From Glandiceps talaboti (taxonomy: Eukaryota > Hemichordata > Enteropneusta > Spengelidae): 64,000 bases of DNA. Where the stretch lies: contig NC_135565.1 of the NCBI RefSeq assembly GCF_964340395.1, positions 9,474,742 to 9,538,741 of the forward strand, given 5' to 3'. The notes under the pieces were generated by a model that worked only from the letters and a program-made list of their open reading frames with translations, was not told the DNA's origin and did no database searches. Of the stretch, positions 61,250 to 64,000 are shown in pieces. Made by a program: the position numbers and the translations under genes. Each line of letters begins with the position of its first letter. Positions within the stretch are counted from its first letter, which is position 1.

Positions 61250-61552
61250 AGAAAAACAAATTCAAAAACTTTTATTTGGAAAAGGTTACATTTATTTAAC
61301 CCATTACAAAACTATTTAGATTACCACAAACTAGTACAGCAAGGTCATTGGCTTTTTCAACAACAAGTCGCCCTTTTTCGGCGAAATCTGAGTATCCTGT
61401 AGTTCTAAATACAAGTGTTTCCAGTACTGTTAGATAATGGCCTTTCAACAATTTATTTTTACAGAGAATCGAGAATAAATAAACAATGCGTCTCATTCCA
61501 CAGACAACGTTTGAAGTCCCCATCTACAATTTGAGTCTTACTGATACACCTA
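61250..61552 (-). other. Possible 3'-terminal exon of a minus-strand gene
   Basis: The minus strand has a polypyrimidine acceptor CCCTTCTAG, a phase-1 frame SKTQIVDGDFKRCLWNETHC ending DSL and TAA, then about 170 bases containing AATAAA twice. An alternative 75-codon frame (61523-61296) overlaps. No upstream partner exon is visible in the window, so the gene is unproven. Confidence 0.25.
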
Positions 61553-62814
61553 GAAGGGGAGAAAATGAGAGTCAAAGCTACACACACGATAAATCATAAT
61601 CATATTAACCGTTCTTTCCACAAGATTTTGTTCGCTTTCAGAAATACACAAAAGTGTGCATTTTATTTATAGTTTCAATTAGTGATGTCATTAACACTTC
61701 ATACACGTTTTTCATTATAGTTTCCTGAGACTAAATAAGGTAATCACGAGCGGTTTGATTCATTCTCCAACGTTACATCATTAATTGTTACAGAAAAGTT
61801 AAGAGAGCTCCATTTGGGAGCCTGTAGAAAATAGCATGTCGTATGAAACAGTTTTAATTTGAAAAGATGTCATCCCTACAGAACAATACCTCAAACGCAC
61901 TATACTAAAACCAACGAGTCACACACTTTTGTAACAAAAGTATCGAACTGATCACTGTCTCGCGTCAACCTCTCATGTTATAACACTAATTTCACACTTT
62001 CATAATATCTGATTCTGTCACAAACACCTTCTAATTTTACATCAGGTACTGGGATCCTCGAAGTTTTGGGAAATATATCAGACTACACACATTGTCCTTG
62101 ATTAACTTCTAACCATTTGAGAACGAGTAACGGAGTACTTAGATTGAAGCTATTTGCCTAGGCCCAGTTGTAACATGGAGCTAGACTCTCAACAGTCGTC
62201 TTGACTTTTTTTGTAATGTATCGGAAAAAATCAGTTTTCTGTCCCTAGATTTATTTTCACAGCATGTGTTCATACTTCACATTCAGCTTATAACATATAC
62301 ATATATATTTTGCCTCATATGATGTCAGAATAACGTAACACAAAGTCCATTGCGGACATATTTGTGGTAGACATGACCTTTTGCAATAAAACAGTAAACT
62401 AAAAAAATGTAAAACACACTCCCCAAACATACCAAATTCGAATTTGTATTTTTGTAAAATACATTTTCAACTTACATACATAGATGTTTATTGATTTACA
62501 TTGATACTAATATGTCGGTATGTATCTTATGACACTATTTTGATGTGTTCAATTATTACATTATAGCATGGTGGAATTTTTCCGTTCGCGCTTTACAAGT
62601 GTTGGCGATCAAATGGTTTTATTTTCAGTCTAGAAATTCAAAGTGAAAATGTCTTTTTGAAGAAAGTGATAAACACAATATCATGCCTATTTGTCCCTTT
62701 ATTCAATAATTTATCATGATGTTCGTTTGCTATTGTATTCAGTGTCTTGATTATTTTCTACTATAGGTGGAAATAAGTGTTTTCTTGGCTGACCATAATA
62801 ATTTCTGTAATGAG
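61553..62814. other. No gene recognised
   Basis: AT-rich single-copy-looking sequence. I see no supported exon or repeat. Confidence 0.5.
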
Positions 62815-62944
62815 AAAATTATAATTCTAAAAGAGAGTGTTGACTATACGTAGCCTTAGGAATGGAATTATGATTAGAATTAAAATTATAATTCTAAAAG
62901 AGAGTGTTGACTATACGTAGCCTTAGGAATGGAATTATGATTAG
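62815..62944 (+). repeat. Perfect tandem duplication, 63 bp, period 67 bp
   Basis: Copies 62815-62877 and 62882-62944 are identical (AAAATTATAATTCTAAAAGA through GGAATTATGATTAG). The pair ends 55 bases before a TATA box, so it may duplicate upstream regulatory sequence; this is inference from position. Confidence 0.9.
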
Positions 62945-62998
62945 TGAACATCTTTCAGTTATTGACAATCGTTTTAATTATCATTTTTAATAGCTATA

Positions 62999-63056
62999 TA
63001 TATAAAAGATCCTTATTCAGCACCAGGTATATTCACAATTCTTGCTGGACCAGAAG
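62999..63056 (+). promoter_or_regulatory. TATA promoter and non-coding first exon of a candidate gene
   Basis: TATATAAAAG at 62999-63008, then about 45 bases later a consensus donor (CCAGAAG before GTAAGT at 63057). The expected start site lies near 63030. The next matching acceptor is at 63700-63701, just before a signal-peptide-coding ATG. Confidence 0.5.
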
Positions 63057-63132
63057 GTAAGTAATTTGTTTGCGAACAGTTTCAGTGTCTATCATTTTGT
63101 TCTCTTGCTCATTAAGTTTTTGACTTTCCACT

Positions 63133-63345
63133 TTGTCACTGACTATCCGTCTCTCGGTCCGTCTGTCCGCGCTTACATCAGTCATCATGAAATGCTTTGA
63201 ACGTCTCATCTTACATCATAAACGGCCCGTACTATATATTGATCAGTTTGCATACTGTGCCAGTCGCTCCGTTAAAGATGCTATATCCATAGCAACTCCA
63301 CTCAGTATGAACTCGTCAAGAGAAGCGTAATTCTTTGGCTACATA
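63133..63345 (+). pseudogene. LINE reverse-transcriptase fragment
   Basis: Encodes ALTSVIMKCFERLILHH, then DQFAYCASRSVKDAISIA, matching the LTS..MK..ERL and QFAY..NRS..DA segments of CR1/Jockey-like LINE reverse transcriptases. Decayed: the preceding DYRP-type segment and the following segment are out of frame. It lies in the first intron of the candidate gene at 63.0 kb. Confidence 0.65.
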
Positions 63346-63705
63346 CGTTCAATAATTTCGCTTTCGGCCCACGTTCACATCGTCTATCTTGGCTAACAAA
63401 TACGGAACACCTTGTGAAGAAGAAAGTCTTACAACGTCTTTATTTTCTGACACATTTAAAGAAATTTGGAATGAATCGTAGTTTTTCAATACTTATTTTA
63501 ACGCAGTCATACATAAAAAGCAGTGAAAAAATATGTCCCATTCACACATTAATCAAAATATTTTAAATAGTGTGGGATGCTGAAAGGCTCTCATCACGAT
63601 TTGATCATAAATGTCGGTTCCAGTCCAACATCATCAATAAACTAAAATCGAAGATGACAGCAAGAATTACGATATAACGTTGCATTTCATTATCTGTACA
63701 GGAAG

Positions 63706-63828
63706 ATGGCTGCCAGGTGTAACAACTGCTACGAACCCAAAAATGTATTCGTTGTTAGATTTGTTTTGGTAGCATTGGTACTAATAAATGCAACAGAAGT
63801 CAGAGCCAGCTGCAACTTCAGTAATGTG
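63706..63828 (+). CDS. First coding exon of a candidate secreted or membrane protein (partial)
   Basis: Follows the acceptor TCTGTACAG; ATG at 63706. It encodes 41 residues with a hydrophobic segment VFVVRFVLVALVLINATEV, then RASCNFSNV. A donor GTAAAT follows at 63829 (GTAATG at 63821 is an alternative). Signal-peptide-like or a signal anchor. The rest of the gene lies beyond the window, so the product is unknown. Confidence 0.4.
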
Positions 63829-64000
63829 GTAAATATTAGACTTTATTTATTACATCACCAGAGTTTTGATTTATCGAAATCCAGATTTTCAATTGTTTGT
63901 ATTACTTGTTATGATTGATAAATTGTCACACTTCTTTCATAAATCACCTTTCATTCCATTTAAGTATATTCTTAACAAATTATGCCAATCAAATTGATAG

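Overview
This 64-kb window is from an AT-rich, intron-containing animal genome. Evidence: consensus GT/AG introns, AATAAA signals, signal-peptide exons, an in-frame selenocysteine TGA, dense microsatellites (CATA, CAGA, GA) and remnants of several retroelement and DNA-transposon classes. A marine invertebrate such as a hemichordate or amphioxus would fit, but the sequence does not identify the species.

Layout. (1) 1.7-11.4 kb: C-type lectin gene CTL-1 on the + strand, eight coding exons, signal peptide plus two C-type lectin-like domains (CTLDs), each with QPD and WND motifs. (2) 12-22 kb: no convincing host gene. It holds a tRNA-like SINE, a decayed zinc-finger (gag-like?) ORF, a 2-2.5 kb direct duplication, and a Penelope-like GIY-YIG fragment with a degenerate hammerhead-like motif. 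(3) 22.4-28.2 kb: CTL-2, a segmental duplicate of CTL-1. An inversion plus a deletion removed its second CTLD, leaving a single-domain gene that still reaches the ancestral last exon. (4) 28.38-53.67 kb: a giant inverted repeat with two arms of about 12.2-12.3 kb around a 752-bp spacer. Each arm carries a complete four-coding-exon iodothyronine-deiodinase-like selenoprotein gene, the two pointing toward each other, and the start of a divergent SAM-dependent methyltransferase gene. The arms are nearly identical near the axis and clearly diverged farther out. (5) 52.6-58.3 kb: the right-arm methyltransferase runs out of the palindrome and is intact (267 aa, JHAMT-like). The left-arm copy is cut inside exon 2 by the outer breakpoint. 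(6) 58.3-64 kb: repeats, a possible minus-strand last exon near 61.5 kb, and at 63.0 kb a TATA-driven candidate gene whose first intron contains a LINE reverse-transcriptase fragment and whose next exon encodes a signal-peptide-like N-terminus.

The two lectins are predicted secreted galactose-type binders. The deiodinase-like proteins keep Sec and the Glu/His residues of the family but show no N-terminal membrane anchor. No SECIS element was convincingly found by eye. Nothing links lectins, deiodinases and methyltransferase functionally beyond proximity. The most unusual feature is the palindrome with twin selenoprotein genes; head-to-head joining of haplotypes during assembly remains an alternative explanation.
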